This document shows, piece by piece, positions 40,960 to 51,412 of a stretch of DNA of 64,000 nucleotides. Position 1 is the stretch's first letter; each line of letters starts with the position of its first letter. Below the pieces are notes generated by a model. The model saw only the letters and a list, made by a program, of their open reading frames with translations. It was not told the DNA's origin and ran no database searches. The stretch comes from Streptomyces sp. NBC_00286. Lineage in GTDB: Bacteria; Actinomycetota; Actinomycetes; Streptomycetales; Streptomycetaceae. The translations under genes and the position numbers were made by a program. The stretch lies in NCBI RefSeq assembly GCF_036173125.1, contig NZ_CP108054.1, positions 9,245,501 through 9,309,500 of the forward strand, written 5' to 3'.

Positions 40960-41886
40960 ATGACCAACACGCACCACCTGCCCCTGGGGAAGGCCACCAG
41001 CGAGCAGTACGCCGTCGACGTCACCCCCGAGAGCGCCGGCTGGGGCTACTCCAGCCTGCGGGTGCTCGAACTGCCGCCCGGCGGCACGCACCACTTCACG
41101 GCGGGGGACAGCGAGTGGATCGTGCTGTCGCTCAGTGGCGGCTGCACCGTCGCCGTCACCGACGACTTCGGCGGCGAGACGTACGAACTGCACGGCCGCG
41201 ACAGCGTGTTCAGCGGCCCCAGCGACTTCGTGTACGTCCCGCGCGACGCGACCGCGAGCCTCACCTCCCCGGCGGGCGGACGCTTCGCGCTCACCGGCGC
41301 CCGCTGCACCCGCCGCCTGCCCGCCCGCTACGAGCCCGCCTCCTCCGTCCCCGTCGAACTGCGCGGCAGCGGCAACTGCTCGCGCAAGGTCCACAACTTC
41401 GGCGCCGCCGGGGTCTTCGAGTGCGACAAGCTCATCGCCGTCGAGGTGATCACCCCCGGCGGCAACTGGTCCTCGTACCCGCCGCACAAGCACGATGTGA
41501 ACCGGCCCGGCGAGGAGTCCGAGCTGGAGGAGATCTACTACTTCGAGTTCGCCGACCACGAGGGCACGCCCGGCCTCGGCTATCAGCGTGTCTCGCCGTC
41601 CGGTCACGGCCACGGCACGGACGTTCTGGCGGAGGTGCGCGGCGGCGACGTCGTACTGATCCCGGACGGCTGGCACGGTCCCTCCATGGCGGTGCCCGGG
41701 CACGACATGTACTACCTCAACGTCATGGCGGGTCCCGGCGCCGAGCGCGCCTGGCTGATCTGCGACCACCCCGACCACGCCTGGATCCGCGACACCTGGC
41801 CGAGCCAGCCCGTAGACCCCAGACTCACCCTCCCCCACTCTCGGCTTCGCTCGAGCGGGGGGACCCCCACCACTCCGTCTCAGTGA
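40960..41886 (+). CDS. iolB: 5-deoxy-glucuronate isomerase with palindrome-encoded C-terminal tail
   Basis: A bicupin enzyme of 308 residues that isomerises 5-deoxyglucuronate to 5-dehydro-2-deoxygluconate. Typical IolB motifs: WGYSSLRVLELPPGGTH, the first cupin (EWIVLSLSGGCTV), NWSSYPPHKHDV, EEIYYFEF and a metal-site GWHGPSMAVPGHDMYYLNVM. The normal C terminus (AWIRDTWPSQPVDPR) is followed by residues 291-304 (LPHSRLRSSGGTPT), encoded by a 41-bp palindrome (41830-41870) in the same phase as in the SDR and response-regulator genes. The tail is terminal and likely tolerated. AGGAGG precedes the ATG at 40960. Nine bases separate it from iolD. Confidence 0.92.
   Translation: MTNTHHLPLGKATSEQYAVDVTPESAGWGYSSLRVLELPPGGTHHFTAGDSEWIVLSLSGGCTVAVTDDFGGETYELHGRDSVFSGPSDFVYVPRDATASLTSPAGGRFALTGARCTRRLPARYEPASSVPVELRGSGNCSRKVHNFGAAGVFECDKLIAVEVITPGGNWSSYPPHKHDVNRPGEESELEEIYYFEFADHEGTPGLGYQRVSPSGHGHGTDVLAEVRGGDVVLIPDGWHGPSMAVPGHDMYYLNVMAGPGAERAWLICDHPDHAWIRDTWPSQPVDPRLTLPHSRLRSSGGTPTTPSQ
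41830..41870 (+). repeat. 41-bp palindromic element at the 3' end of iolB
   Basis: It begins CTCCCCCACTCTCGGCTTCG and ends GGGGGGACCCCCAC. It replaces or extends the end of iolB and supplies 14 codons in the same phase as the other two genic copies. Confidence 0.88.
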
Positions 41887-41894
41887 GGTAACCG

Positions 41895-43766
41895 ATGAGC
41901 TCCACCCGCCGCCTGACCGTCGCTCAGGCGCTCGTGCGCTTCCTCGCCGCGCAGTACACCGAACGCGACGGCGTCCGGCACCGCCTCATCGCCGGCACCT
42001 GGGGGATCTTCGGGCACGGCAACGTCGCCGGGATCGGCCAGGCGCTGCTTGAGGCCCAAGAGGAGACGATGCCGTTCCACCAGGGCCGCAACGAGCAGTC
42101 CATGGTGCACGCGGCGGTCGGCTACGCCCGCCAACTCAACCGGCTCTCCGCACAGGCCGTGACCACCTCCATCGGGCCCGGCGCCACGAACCTGGTCACC
42201 GGCGCGGCCCTCGCCACCGTCAACCGGCTCCCGGTACTGCTGCTGCCCGGCGACTACTTCGCCACCCGCACCGCCGACCCGCTGCTCCAGCAGCTCGAGC
42301 ACCCCGTTTCGGCGGACGTGTCCGTCAACGACACCCTCCGCCCGGTCTCCCGCTACTTCGACCGGATCCACCGCCCCGAGGCCCTGATCCCCTCCGCCCT
42401 GAACGCCATGCGCGTACTCGCCGACCCCGTCGAGACCGGCGCCGTCACCCTCGCCCTGCCGCAGGACGTGCAGGCCGAGGCGTACGACTGGCCCGAGGAG
42501 TTCTTCGCCGACCGCGTCTGGCAGGTGCGCCGCCCCGCGCCCGAACCGGCCGAACTCGCCGAAGCCGTGCACGCGATCCGGGCCGCCGAACGGCCGCTGA
42601 TCGTCGCGGGCGGCGGCGTCCACCACAGCGAGGCCGAGGACGCGCTGAAGGCGCTGGTGGACGCCACCGGCATCCCCGTCGCCTCCACCCAGGCAGGCAA
42701 GGGCTCGCTGCGCCACGACCACCCCGCTGACCTCGGCGGCATCGGCCACACCGGCACCGCGGTCTGCGACGACATCGCGCGCACCGCCGACCTGGTCATC
42801 GGCGTCGGCACCCGCTACACCGACTTCACCACCGCTTCCGTCACGCTCTTCCAGAACCCCGACGTCCGCTTCCTCAACCTCAACGTCACCGCCTTCGACG
42901 CCCACAAGCTCGCCGCCCGCACCCTGGTCGCCGACGCCCGCGCGGGGCTCGACGCACTCACCGAGGCGCTGTCCGAGCACCGTGTGGACGCGGCGTACGA
43001 GGCCGAGTACCGCGCGGGCAAGGAGCGTTGGGAGCAGGTCGTGGACGCCGTCTACCGGGCGGACGACGAGAACCAGGTTCCCACCCAGACGCAGGTGCTC
43101 GGCGCCCTGGACTCCGTGGTCGGCGACGACGACGTGGTCATCAACGCGGCCGGTTCGCTCCCCGGCGACCTGCACAAGCTGTGGCGGGCCCGTTCCCCGC
43201 GCCAGTACCACCTGGAGTACGGCTACTCCTGCATGGGCTACGAGATCCCGGCCGGCATCGGCGTACAGCAGGCGGCCCCCGGCACGCCCGTGTGGTCCCT
43301 GGTCGGTGACGGTACGTACCTGATGATGCCGACCGAGATCGTCACCGCCGTCCAGGAGGGCCTGCCCGTCAACCTGGTCCTCATCCAGAACCACGGCTAC
43401 GCCTCCATCGGCGGCCTCTCCGAGGAGACCGGCGGTGAGCGGTTCGGCACCGCCTACCGCTACCGGGCGGCCGACGGCACGTTCAGCGGCGCACCCCTGC
43501 CCGTGGACCTCGCCGCCAACGCGGCCAGCCTCGGCATGGACGTGCTGCGCGCCAAGACCGTCCGCGAACTGCGCGACGCGCTGGCCACCGCCCGCGCCTC
43601 GGACCGCCCGACCTGCGTGTACGTCGAGACGGACCCGACGCCCACCGCGCCCGCGGCCCAGGCATGGTGGGACGTACCGGTCGCGGAGGTCGCCTCCCGC
43701 GAGGCCGCGCTCCGGGCCCGCGAGAATTACGACCAGCACGCGCAGGGACGCCGCCGGCACCTCTGA
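41895..43766 (+). CDS. iolD: 3D-(3,5/4)-trihydroxycyclohexane-1,2-dione acylhydrolase
   Basis: A thiamine-diphosphate enzyme that opens the cyclohexanedione ring in inositol catabolism, 623 residues. It has the three domains of the ThDP superfamily: the pyrimidine domain with the catalytic glutamate (E67 in GRNEQSMVHAAVG), a central Rossmann-like domain (LIVAGGGVHHSEAEDALKAL) and the pyrophosphate domain with the GDG motif (SLVGDGTYLMM, near 471). SIGPGATNLVTGAALATVN is an IolD-typical stretch. It follows iolB by 8 bases within the operon. Complete and unremarkable. Confidence 0.93.
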   Translation: MSSTRRLTVAQALVRFLAAQYTERDGVRHRLIAGTWGIFGHGNVAGIGQALLEAQEETMPFHQGRNEQSMVHAAVGYARQLNRLSAQAVTTSIGPGATNLVTGAALATVNRLPVLLLPGDYFATRTADPLLQQLEHPVSADVSVNDTLRPVSRYFDRIHRPEALIPSALNAMRVLADPVETGAVTLALPQDVQAEAYDWPEEFFADRVWQVRRPAPEPAELAEAVHAIRAAERPLIVAGGGVHHSEAEDALKALVDATGIPVASTQAGKGSLRHDHPADLGGIGHTGTAVCDDIARTADLVIGVGTRYTDFTTASVTLFQNPDVRFLNLNVTAFDAHKLAARTLVADARAGLDALTEALSEHRVDAAYEAEYRAGKERWEQVVDAVYRADDENQVPTQTQVLGALDSVVGDDDVVINAAGSLPGDLHKLWRARSPRQYHLEYGYSCMGYEIPAGIGVQQAAPGTPVWSLVGDGTYLMMPTEIVTAVQEGLPVNLVLIQNHGYASIGGLSEETGGERFGTAYRYRAADGTFSGAPLPVDLAANAASLGMDVLRAKTVRELRDALATARASDRPTCVYVETDPTPTAPAAQAWWDVPVAEVASREAALRARENYDQHAQGRRRHL

Positions 43767-43822
43767 CCCCCATCCCGAACCCCGCCCGACCCCCCCCCGC
43801 TCAGGAAAAGGACCCGCACGTC

Positions 43823-45319
<1,497 letters not shown>

Positions 45320-45359
45320 CGGCTCTCGAGCACCGACGACGCGAAGGGAGGGGGTTCCG

Positions 45360-46145
45360 GTGGCGAAGAAGGGCCGGGCCACTCGTGCCAGGACCGCCTC
45401 CCCGGTCGACGACCTCGAGATCTCGCTGGACCGGGGCAGTCCGATCCCGCTCTACTACCAGTTCGCCCAGCACCTGGAGTCCGCGATCGAGCACGGCACG
45501 CTCGCGCCCGGCGATCTCCTGGGCAACGAGATGGAGATCGCCGCGCGGCTCGGCCTGTCCCGGCCCACTGTCCGCCAGGCCATGCAGTCCCTGGTGGACA
45601 AGGGCCTGCTGGTGCGCCGCCGCGGAGTCGGCACCCAGGTCGTCCACAGCCAGGTCAAACGCCCGCTGGAGCTGAGCAGCCTGTACGACGACCTGGACTC
45701 GGCCGGGCAGAGCCCCGCCACCAAGGTCCTGCGCAACGAGGTCCGGCCCGCCCCGGCGGACGTCGCCGCCGCTCTCGGCCTCCCCGAGGGAGACGACGTC
45801 ACGGTCCTCGAACGGCTGCGCCTGACCCACGGCGAACCCGTGGCGTACCTGTGCAACTACCTGCCCGCCAAGCTCCTGGACCTCGACACCGCCCGCCTTG
45901 AGGCGACCGGCCTCTACCGGATGATGCGGGCCGCCGGGATCACCCTGCACAGCGCCCGCCAGAGCGTCGGCGCCCGCTGTGCCACCGCCAAGGAGGGCGA
46001 ACTGCTCGACGATCAGGAGGGCGCCGCGCTGCTCACCATGCGGCGCACGGCATACGACGACACCGGGCGGGCGGTCGAGTACGGCACCCACGTGTACCGC
46101 GCCGCCCGCTACGCCTTCGAGTTCCAGCTCCTCATGCGTGCCTGA
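45360..46145 (+). CDS. GntR family regulator (HutC-type) of the iol operon
   Basis: A repressor of 261 residues. The winged helix (about 15-85) reads IPLYYQFAQHLESAIEHGTL, GNEMEIAARLGLSRPTVRQA and LVRRRGVGTQV. The C-terminal part is a UTRA (HutC-type) effector domain: LRLTHGEPVAYLCNYLP, GARCATAKEGELLDDQEGAA and YDDTGRAVEYGTHVYRAARY. It is the last gene of the iol operon (40 bases after mmsA), a position typical of inositol regulators in Streptomyces. It is the best candidate to bind the TGTCARTA-N5-TAYTGACA repeats before iolC and the ABC operon; the LacI protein at 26846 is the alternative. GGGAGGGGG precedes the GTG at 45360. Confidence 0.88.
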   Translation: MAKKGRATRARTASPVDDLEISLDRGSPIPLYYQFAQHLESAIEHGTLAPGDLLGNEMEIAARLGLSRPTVRQAMQSLVDKGLLVRRRGVGTQVVHSQVKRPLELSSLYDDLDSAGQSPATKVLRNEVRPAPADVAAALGLPEGDDVTVLERLRLTHGEPVAYLCNYLPAKLLDLDTARLEATGLYRMMRAAGITLHSARQSVGARCATAKEGELLDDQEGAALLTMRRTAYDDTGRAVEYGTHVYRAARYAFEFQLLMRA

Positions 46146-46282
46146 GCTGCCCACTTCCGTAGGCCCGGCGGCCCGCGCGGCGGTACGTTGGGGCCATACC
46201 GGACCCGTGAGGCGGCAGCCGTACGGAGCACCGGCCGGGGGTGTACCGATCCAGACCACTCTCGGGGACGGAGAGGGTCACG

Positions 46283-48751
46283 GTGGTGACGAGCGAGGAC
46301 AGCGGAGTCAAGGGCCGGCGGTTCGACGTCGCGGACGCCGCGCCGGTGCTGCTGGACGCCACCGCGGTGGTGACCGGCTGGAGCGGCGACGCCCAGCGGC
46401 TGTACGGATACCCGGCGCCCGAAGTCCTCGGCCGCGCCGCCGCCGACCTGCTGATGCCCGAGGACGCCGCGCGCCTTCCGCACCTCATCGAGCGGTGCGA
46501 GCGGGACGGCGGCTGGGCCGGCCCCCTGTCGGTACGCCACCGGGACGGGCACCCGGTCGCCACGATGGTGCGCGTCGTCCCCACCCTGGCCTCGGACGGC
46601 CCGGCGCGCTGGATGGTGCTGGCCTCCGACATGACCGGCGCCGCGGGCTGGGACATGAGCCGTACGGTCCTGGAACGGCTGGCCACCCGCTCGCCCATCG
46701 GCATCGCCATCGTGGACACGGATCTGCGGTACGTGTGGTCGAACACAGCCATGCAGCAGTTCGGCGGCGGACCCGCGCACGAACGGCTCGGCAAGCGCCT
46801 TGTCGACATCCAGCCGGGCCTCGAGACCGAGGCGCTGGAAGCCGTGATGCGTCAGGTGCTGCACACCGGTGTGCCGATCGTCGACCACGAACACGTGGGC
46901 CGCGTACGGTCCGCGCCGCACCGGGAGTCCGCGCACGCGATGTCGTTCACCCGGCTCGAGGACGACCACGGCAACCCGATCGGCGTGTACTACACGGTGG
47001 TCGACGTCACCGAGCGCTACCGGGCCCGTCGCCGGCTCACCCTGCTCGACCAGGCGGGCGAGCGCATCGGCCGCACGCTCGACGTACGCCGCACCGCCCA
47101 GGAACTCGCCGACGTGGCCGTGCCAGGACTGGCCGACTTCGTCACCGTAGACCTCCTGGAGCCCGTCCTCGAAGGCGGCGAGCCGCCGTCCGGGCCGCTG
47201 GACGAGACCGACGGGGTGCCGCTGCGGCGGGCCGCCCACCAGTCCGTCAACGAAGGCGTCCCGGAGGCCGTCGTCGAGATCGGGCAGGCCGCCCGGTACC
47301 GGCCCGGAGCACCCCCGATCCACTGTCTGGCCAGCGGCAGATCCTGGCACCAGGATCGGCTCGACCCGCTGGCCAAGGAGTGGGCCACCGACATCCCCGG
47401 AGGCCGGGCCGCCTCTTTCCTCGAACTGGGACTGCACAGCGTGATGATCGTGCCGATCCGGGCGCGGGGCACCACGCTGGGGATCACCACGTTCTTCCGA
47501 AGACAGTGGCAGGACCCCTTCGAGGCGGACGACCTGAGCCTCGCCGAGGAGTGCGTCGCCCGCGCGGCCCTGAGCCTCGACAACGCCCGCCGTTATACGC
47601 GCGAACGCGACGCCGCTCTCGTACTGCAGCGCAATCTGCTGCCGCACCGGCTTCCCGAGCAGGACGCCATGGAGGTCGCCGCCTCGTACCGGCCCGCCGA
47701 CGAGCTGACCGGGCTCGGCGGCGACTGGTACGACGTCATTCCGCTGTCGGGCGCCCGCCTCGCCCTGGTGGTAGGGGAGGTGGCGGGAGGCGGCATCGAG
47801 GCCGCCGCGGCCATGGGCCGGCTGCGCACCGCCGTCCAGACGCTCGCCGACCTGGACCTGCGCCCCGAGGAGGTGCTGGCGCACCTCGACGACGTGGTCG
47901 TCCAGGCCGCGCACCAGGACGACACCGAGGTGGACCCGCGGGGCGGCGGCGTGCATGCGGTGGGCGCCAGTTGTACGTACGCGGTCTACGACCCGGTCGC
48001 CGGCCAGTGCTCCATCGCCGCCGCAGGGGAGAGCGCGCCCGCGATCGTGGCACCGGACGGCACCGTCGACTTCCTCGACCTGCCGAACGGACCTCTGCTC
48101 GGCGTGGGCGGCACCCCCTTCGAGGCGGTCGAACTGCCGCTCCCGGAAGACAGCGTGCTCGCTCTGCACACCAACGGCCTGCTCGCGGACGTCGGCCTCG
48201 ACCCGGACGAGGAGGCCGCCGCGGGCCGGGAGCGGCTGCGCCGTGCGCTGGAGCGGCCGGAGCCCCTGCTCGACGACCGGTGCAAGGCCGTCATCGACGC
48301 CCTCGTCGCGGCGCGCCCGCCGGACGACGTGGCGCTGCTGATGGCCCGCGCCCGCCGCCTCGACCCGAAGCGCCTCGTGTCCTGGGACCTGCCCTCCGAC
48401 CCCGCGATCGTCGCCGACGTCCGCAGACGGACTGTGCAGCAGCTGACCGAGTGGGAGCTGGACGAGCTGGCCTTCACCACCGAACTCGTCGTCAGCGAAC
48501 TGGTCACCAACGCCATCCGGTACGCCTCCGCACCGATCCGGCTGCGTCTGATCCTCACCGGCGCCGCGCTGATCTGCGAGGTCTGGGACGGCAGCGCCAC
48601 CGCCCCGCATCTGCGCCATCCCAAGACGACCGACGAGGGCGGCCGGGGACTGTTCCTGATCTCCCAGTTCACCCAGCGCTGGGGCTCCCGCCACACCCGG
48701 GACGGCAAGATCATCTGGACCGAGCAGTCCCTCACAGGGCCCGCCGTGTAA
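46283..48751 (+). CDS. SpoIIE-like/HATPase protein with degenerate phosphatase site
   Basis: The fourth SpoIIE-type protein here, about 823 residues. Order: PAS (15-120), second PAS (130-245), GAF (260-440), SpoIIE domain (455-690) and HATPase_c (700-820). The first metal motif is kept (GGDWYD), but two further conserved positions differ: the GDxxGHG motif reads GEVAGGG (Asp to Glu at about 499, His lost) and TDGL reads TNGL (Asp to Asn at about 631). The HATPase motifs are normal (SELVTNAI, GGRGLFL). So kinase function is likely kept while phosphatase activity may be lost or changed. The start is one of GTG 46283, GTG 46286 (GAGAGGG upstream) or GTG 46241. Confidence 0.87.
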   Translation: MVTSEDSGVKGRRFDVADAAPVLLDATAVVTGWSGDAQRLYGYPAPEVLGRAAADLLMPEDAARLPHLIERCERDGGWAGPLSVRHRDGHPVATMVRVVPTLASDGPARWMVLASDMTGAAGWDMSRTVLERLATRSPIGIAIVDTDLRYVWSNTAMQQFGGGPAHERLGKRLVDIQPGLETEALEAVMRQVLHTGVPIVDHEHVGRVRSAPHRESAHAMSFTRLEDDHGNPIGVYYTVVDVTERYRARRRLTLLDQAGERIGRTLDVRRTAQELADVAVPGLADFVTVDLLEPVLEGGEPPSGPLDETDGVPLRRAAHQSVNEGVPEAVVEIGQAARYRPGAPPIHCLASGRSWHQDRLDPLAKEWATDIPGGRAASFLELGLHSVMIVPIRARGTTLGITTFFRRQWQDPFEADDLSLAEECVARAALSLDNARRYTRERDAALVLQRNLLPHRLPEQDAMEVAASYRPADELTGLGGDWYDVIPLSGARLALVVGEVAGGGIEAAAAMGRLRTAVQTLADLDLRPEEVLAHLDDVVVQAAHQDDTEVDPRGGGVHAVGASCTYAVYDPVAGQCSIAAAGESAPAIVAPDGTVDFLDLPNGPLLGVGGTPFEAVELPLPEDSVLALHTNGLLADVGLDPDEEAAAGRERLRRALERPEPLLDDRCKAVIDALVAARPPDDVALLMARARRLDPKRLVSWDLPSDPAIVADVRRRTVQQLTEWELDELAFTTELVVSELVTNAIRYASAPIRLRLILTGAALICEVWDGSATAPHLRHPKTTDEGGRGLFLISQFTQRWGSRHTRDGKIIWTEQSLTGPAV

Positions 48752-48852
48752 CGGCCGGGCCGCTCTTCCGCGCGCGCGTCGGCGGGGCCCTGGCTAGCGT
48801 GAAAGTCGGAGCAGGTACCCGCAGCGACCTTCAAGGACGAGGAGTCGGAACC

Positions 48853-49647
48853 ATGGCCGTGGAACCCGAGGGAACGCCGTGCTGGGCCGATGCGATGTTC
48901 AGCGATGTCGAGGGGGCGAAGAGCTTCTACGGTGACGTGCTGGGCTGGACGTTCGGCGAGGAGTCGACGGAGTTCGGCAACTACACCCAGGCGTACGCGA
49001 ACGGCAAGGCGGTGGCCGCCGTCGTACCGCCGATGCCCGGGGCGGAGGAGCAGTCGGCCTGGTGCCTGTACCTCTCCTCGCCGGACGTCATGGCAACCGC
49101 CGCCAGGATCCGTGACAACGGCGGCGAGGTGCTGATGGAGCCCATGCAGGTCGGCGACTTCGGCTCCATGTTGCTCGCCCGCGATCCGAGCGGTGTCGTC
49201 TTCGGCGTATGGCAGGCCGGCACGCACGAGGGCTTCGAGGCGAAGGCCGTGCCCGGCGCGTACTGCTGGGCCGAGGTCTACACCCGCGAGCCCGAGAAGT
49301 CGGACGCCTTCTTCCCGGCCGTGTTCCCGTACACGGCCCAACAGATGGAAGACGAGATGGACTTCCGGCTCTTCAACATCGACAAGCAGCCGGTGCTCGG
49401 CCGGATGCAGATGACGGAGGAGTTCCCGCCCGAGGTGCCGCCCTACATCAACGTGTACTTCACGGTCGAGGACTGCGACGCCGCGGTGACGAGGGCGACC
49501 GAACGCGGTGGCGTGCTGCGGTTCGGCCCGATGGACACCCCCTTCGGCCGCTTCGCGGCGCTCAGCGACCCGCAGGGCGCGTCGTTCTCGGTCATCGACA
49601 TCACGACGACGAAGGGCGAGATGCCGAAGCTGACGGATGTGCCCTGA
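48853..49647 (+). CDS. VOC (glyoxalase/dioxygenase-fold) protein, two domains
   Basis: A 264-residue protein with two vicinal-oxygen-chelate modules, each of about 115-125 residues. Module 1 begins GTPCWADAMFSDVEGAKSFY and ends MLLARDPSGVVFGVWQ; module 2 begins GAYCWAEVYTREPEKSDAFF and ends RFAALSDPQGASFSVID. The double arrangement resembles hydroxylase/glyoxalase proteins of secondary metabolism and resistance (bleomycin-resistance-like), but metal ligands are not obvious and no reaction can be assigned. It stands alone, followed by a strong terminator. The ATG at 48853 has GGAGTCGGAACC upstream. Confidence 0.87.
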   Translation: MAVEPEGTPCWADAMFSDVEGAKSFYGDVLGWTFGEESTEFGNYTQAYANGKAVAAVVPPMPGAEEQSAWCLYLSSPDVMATAARIRDNGGEVLMEPMQVGDFGSMLLARDPSGVVFGVWQAGTHEGFEAKAVPGAYCWAEVYTREPEKSDAFFPAVFPYTAQQMEDEMDFRLFNIDKQPVLGRMQMTEEFPPEVPPYINVYFTVEDCDAAVTRATERGGVLRFGPMDTPFGRFAALSDPQGASFSVIDITTTKGEMPKLTDVP

Positions 49648-49687
49648 CGGTGCGTCACGTACGGGCGTCCGTACGACTCTGACGATC

Positions 49688-49724
49688 AGGGTGGCGGCCT
49701 CGCTGGGAAGCGGGCCGCCACCCT
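49688..49724. terminator. Perfect 12-bp hairpin after VOC gene
   Basis: AGGGTGGCGGCC (49688-49699) and GGCCGCCACCCT (49713-49724) pair fully around a 13-base loop, 40 bases after the VOC stop. Confidence 0.82.
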
Positions 49725-49763
49725 TGGCGCGGTTAGAAGCTGCGGCTGCGTCGTGGCTGGTCG

Positions 49764-49859
49764 CTCCCCCACTCTCGGCTCCTGCCCCACTCTCGGCTTC
49801 GCTCGAGCGGGGGGACCCCCATGAGCGGGGGGACCCCCATGAGCGGGGGGACCCCCATC
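49764..49859. repeat. Expanded palindromic element with triplicated right arm
   Basis: The left arm occurs twice in slightly different form (CTCCCCCACTCTCGGCT, CCTGCCCCACTCTCGGCTTC), then GCTCGAGCGGGG, and the right arm GAGCGGGGGGACCCCCAT is repeated three times in a row with an 18-bp period. It is an amplified version of the 41-42-bp element and shows arm-by-arm growth. Confidence 0.85.
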
Positions 49860-49886
49860 GCGGCGGAGCCGCAAATAGACACAGGC

Positions 49887-49908
49887 CCGCGCCCCTTAAG
49901 GGGCGCGG
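49887..49908. terminator. 22-bp perfect palindrome after beta-helix gene
   Basis: A continuous palindrome with arms CCGCGCCCCTT and AAGGGGCGCGG, no unpaired loop. It lies 28 bases after the stop of the minus-strand beta-helix gene and resembles the repeat cores at 1-340 and 9659. Confidence 0.7.
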
Positions 49909-49935
49909 CATCGCACCGAACTTCTGCCAGTACGG

Positions 49936-51168
49936 TCAGCAAATGTTCTGGCTGCTGTTCACCAGCCGGTTGTTCCGGAACGTCGTGTTCTCGCCGCAGG
50001 GGCTTTCCCTGATCGCCGAGTTGGTCACCGTCAGGTTCTGGATGGTGATGTCCCGGTTGTTCGGGAAGTCGGAGCGCGCGGCGAGCCGGATCTCTCCGCC
50101 GCCGGTGACGCTGCCGCTCTGGGCGGCGATGTTGACGTTGTAGCAGTTCTCGATCAGGACCGAGTTGTTGCCCGTGTTGGAGATCGACACCTTGTCGATG
50201 ACCGCTCCGCCGCTCTCCGAGACGCAGAAGACGCCGCGTCCGCCACCGCGCGCGATGACCTCGCCCACCCGGATGTTCGTCGGGTAGCCGCTGCCGACCC
50301 GGCCGTTGCGGTTGGCCATCCGGAAGGCCGCGTAACCGGTGCCGGCGCCCGCGTTGTCCGCGTCCACCTTGGTGACGGAGGCGTTGATGGTCTGGTTGAG
50401 CAGCAGCCCGGACTCGCCGACATTGCGGGCGGTGACGGTGCCGACGGTGAAGCCGTCGACGCCGTACGTCTCCACGGCGTGGCTGCTCGCCCCGGACACG
50501 TACACGTTGTCGATCCGGACGTTCCTGGTCCACTGGCTGGTGTCGCCGCGGTTGTCGATGCGGACGCCGAGGCCGCGCGACAGGCGCATGTCGATCTGGC
50601 CGAGGACGACGTTCTGTACGTTGCGCATGAAGATGCCGTACAGCGGGGCGCCGGTCAGGTTCAGGTGCTGCACCTCGATGTCGCGGGCGCCGCGTGCGTA
50701 GACCGGGGCCTGGTCGCCGGAGCCCGAGCCGGTGACGTTGATGGTGCCGCAGACGTCGAGGACGGTGTAGCTCGGCAGGGAGACCCGGGACCCGGCGCTG
50801 ATGGAGCCGGAGCCGCGCACGACGACCCGTTCCTTCGAAGTCCGGCCCGCCGTAAGGCTGTTGACGGCGGCCTGCATCGCGGCGCGCATGTCGGTGCCGG
50901 TGTAGACGACGCTGCTGCCCCGGCGGGCGGTCCAGGTGCTGCCGTTGAGCACGGCCTCGGCCTGGTACGAGCCGTCACCGCAGGCCGCCGCCCGGGAGGC
51001 GGCGGCCGGTTCAGGTGCGGATTGCACGTCCTGGGCGGCGTCGGCCGGTGCCGTGAGTACGGCGGCTCCGGTGAGCAGGGCGGTGGCGCAGGCGGCGGTG
51101 GCGCCGGCCCGCTTCTTGCGAGTGCCCAGGGTTCTGCTGATGAGGCGAGGTGCGGCTCTGCGTCCCAT
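49936..51168 (-). CDS. Secreted right-handed beta-helix protein (pectate-lyase-like fold)
   Basis: An exported protein of 410 residues. The N terminus has a twin-arginine-containing basic region and a hydrophobic stretch (GATAACATALLTGAAVLTAP), then ADAAQ. The rest shows beta-helix coil repeats: INVTGSGSGDQAPVYARGAR, QHLNLTGAPLYGIFM, VRIDNVYVSGASSHAVE, ITIQNLTVTNSAIRESPCGE. Such proteins are polysaccharide lyases, GH28-like hydrolases or binding proteins; no catalytic residues could be fixed, so no reaction is given. LacI-type palindromes lie upstream (51267 and 51348). GGAGATGACGAG precedes the ATG at 51168. Confidence 0.8.
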   Translation of the reverse strand: MGRRAAPRLISRTLGTRKKRAGATAACATALLTGAAVLTAPADAAQDVQSAPEPAAASRAAACGDGSYQAEAVLNGSTWTARRGSSVVYTGTDMRAAMQAAVNSLTAGRTSKERVVVRGSGSISAGSRVSLPSYTVLDVCGTINVTGSGSGDQAPVYARGARDIEVQHLNLTGAPLYGIFMRNVQNVVLGQIDMRLSRGLGVRIDNRGDTSQWTRNVRIDNVYVSGASSHAVETYGVDGFTVGTVTARNVGESGLLLNQTINASVTKVDADNAGAGTGYAAFRMANRNGRVGSGYPTNIRVGEVIARGGGRGVFCVSESGGAVIDKVSISNTGNNSVLIENCYNVNIAAQSGSVTGGGEIRLAARSDFPNNRDITIQNLTVTNSAIRESPCGENTTFRNNRLVNSSQNIC

Positions 51169-51266
51169 CTCGTCATCTCCTGTGGTGGGGGCGGATGTTG
51201 TGGGGGTGGACGCGCCCGCTGCCCTGTCGTCCCGGCCCGCCACCCTCTCGTCGAAACCGATTCGAT

Positions 51267-51359
51267 TGAATCGATTCACGATCAGGGCGCGCATGACCTG
51301 GGGCGACTCGGCTCGGGGAGCGATGGCGCGTGACCGGAAGTACGCTAGCAAGCGCTTTC
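51267..51359. promoter_or_regulatory. Palindromic LacI-type operator sites before beta-helix gene
   Basis: TGAATCGATTCA (51267-51278) is a perfect 12-bp palindrome with a central CG. GCAAGCGCTTTC (51348-51359) contains the AAGCGCTT core typical of LacI/CcpA-type operators. They lie about 100 and 180 bases before the start. Regulation by a sugar repressor encoded elsewhere is inferred. No gene occupies 51169-51412. Confidence 0.5.
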
Positions 51360-51412
51360 TTGCGCGGGTGGTGAGTGTGGCAACGGCCTGACGTGACGTC
51401 AAGGGTCTGCGG

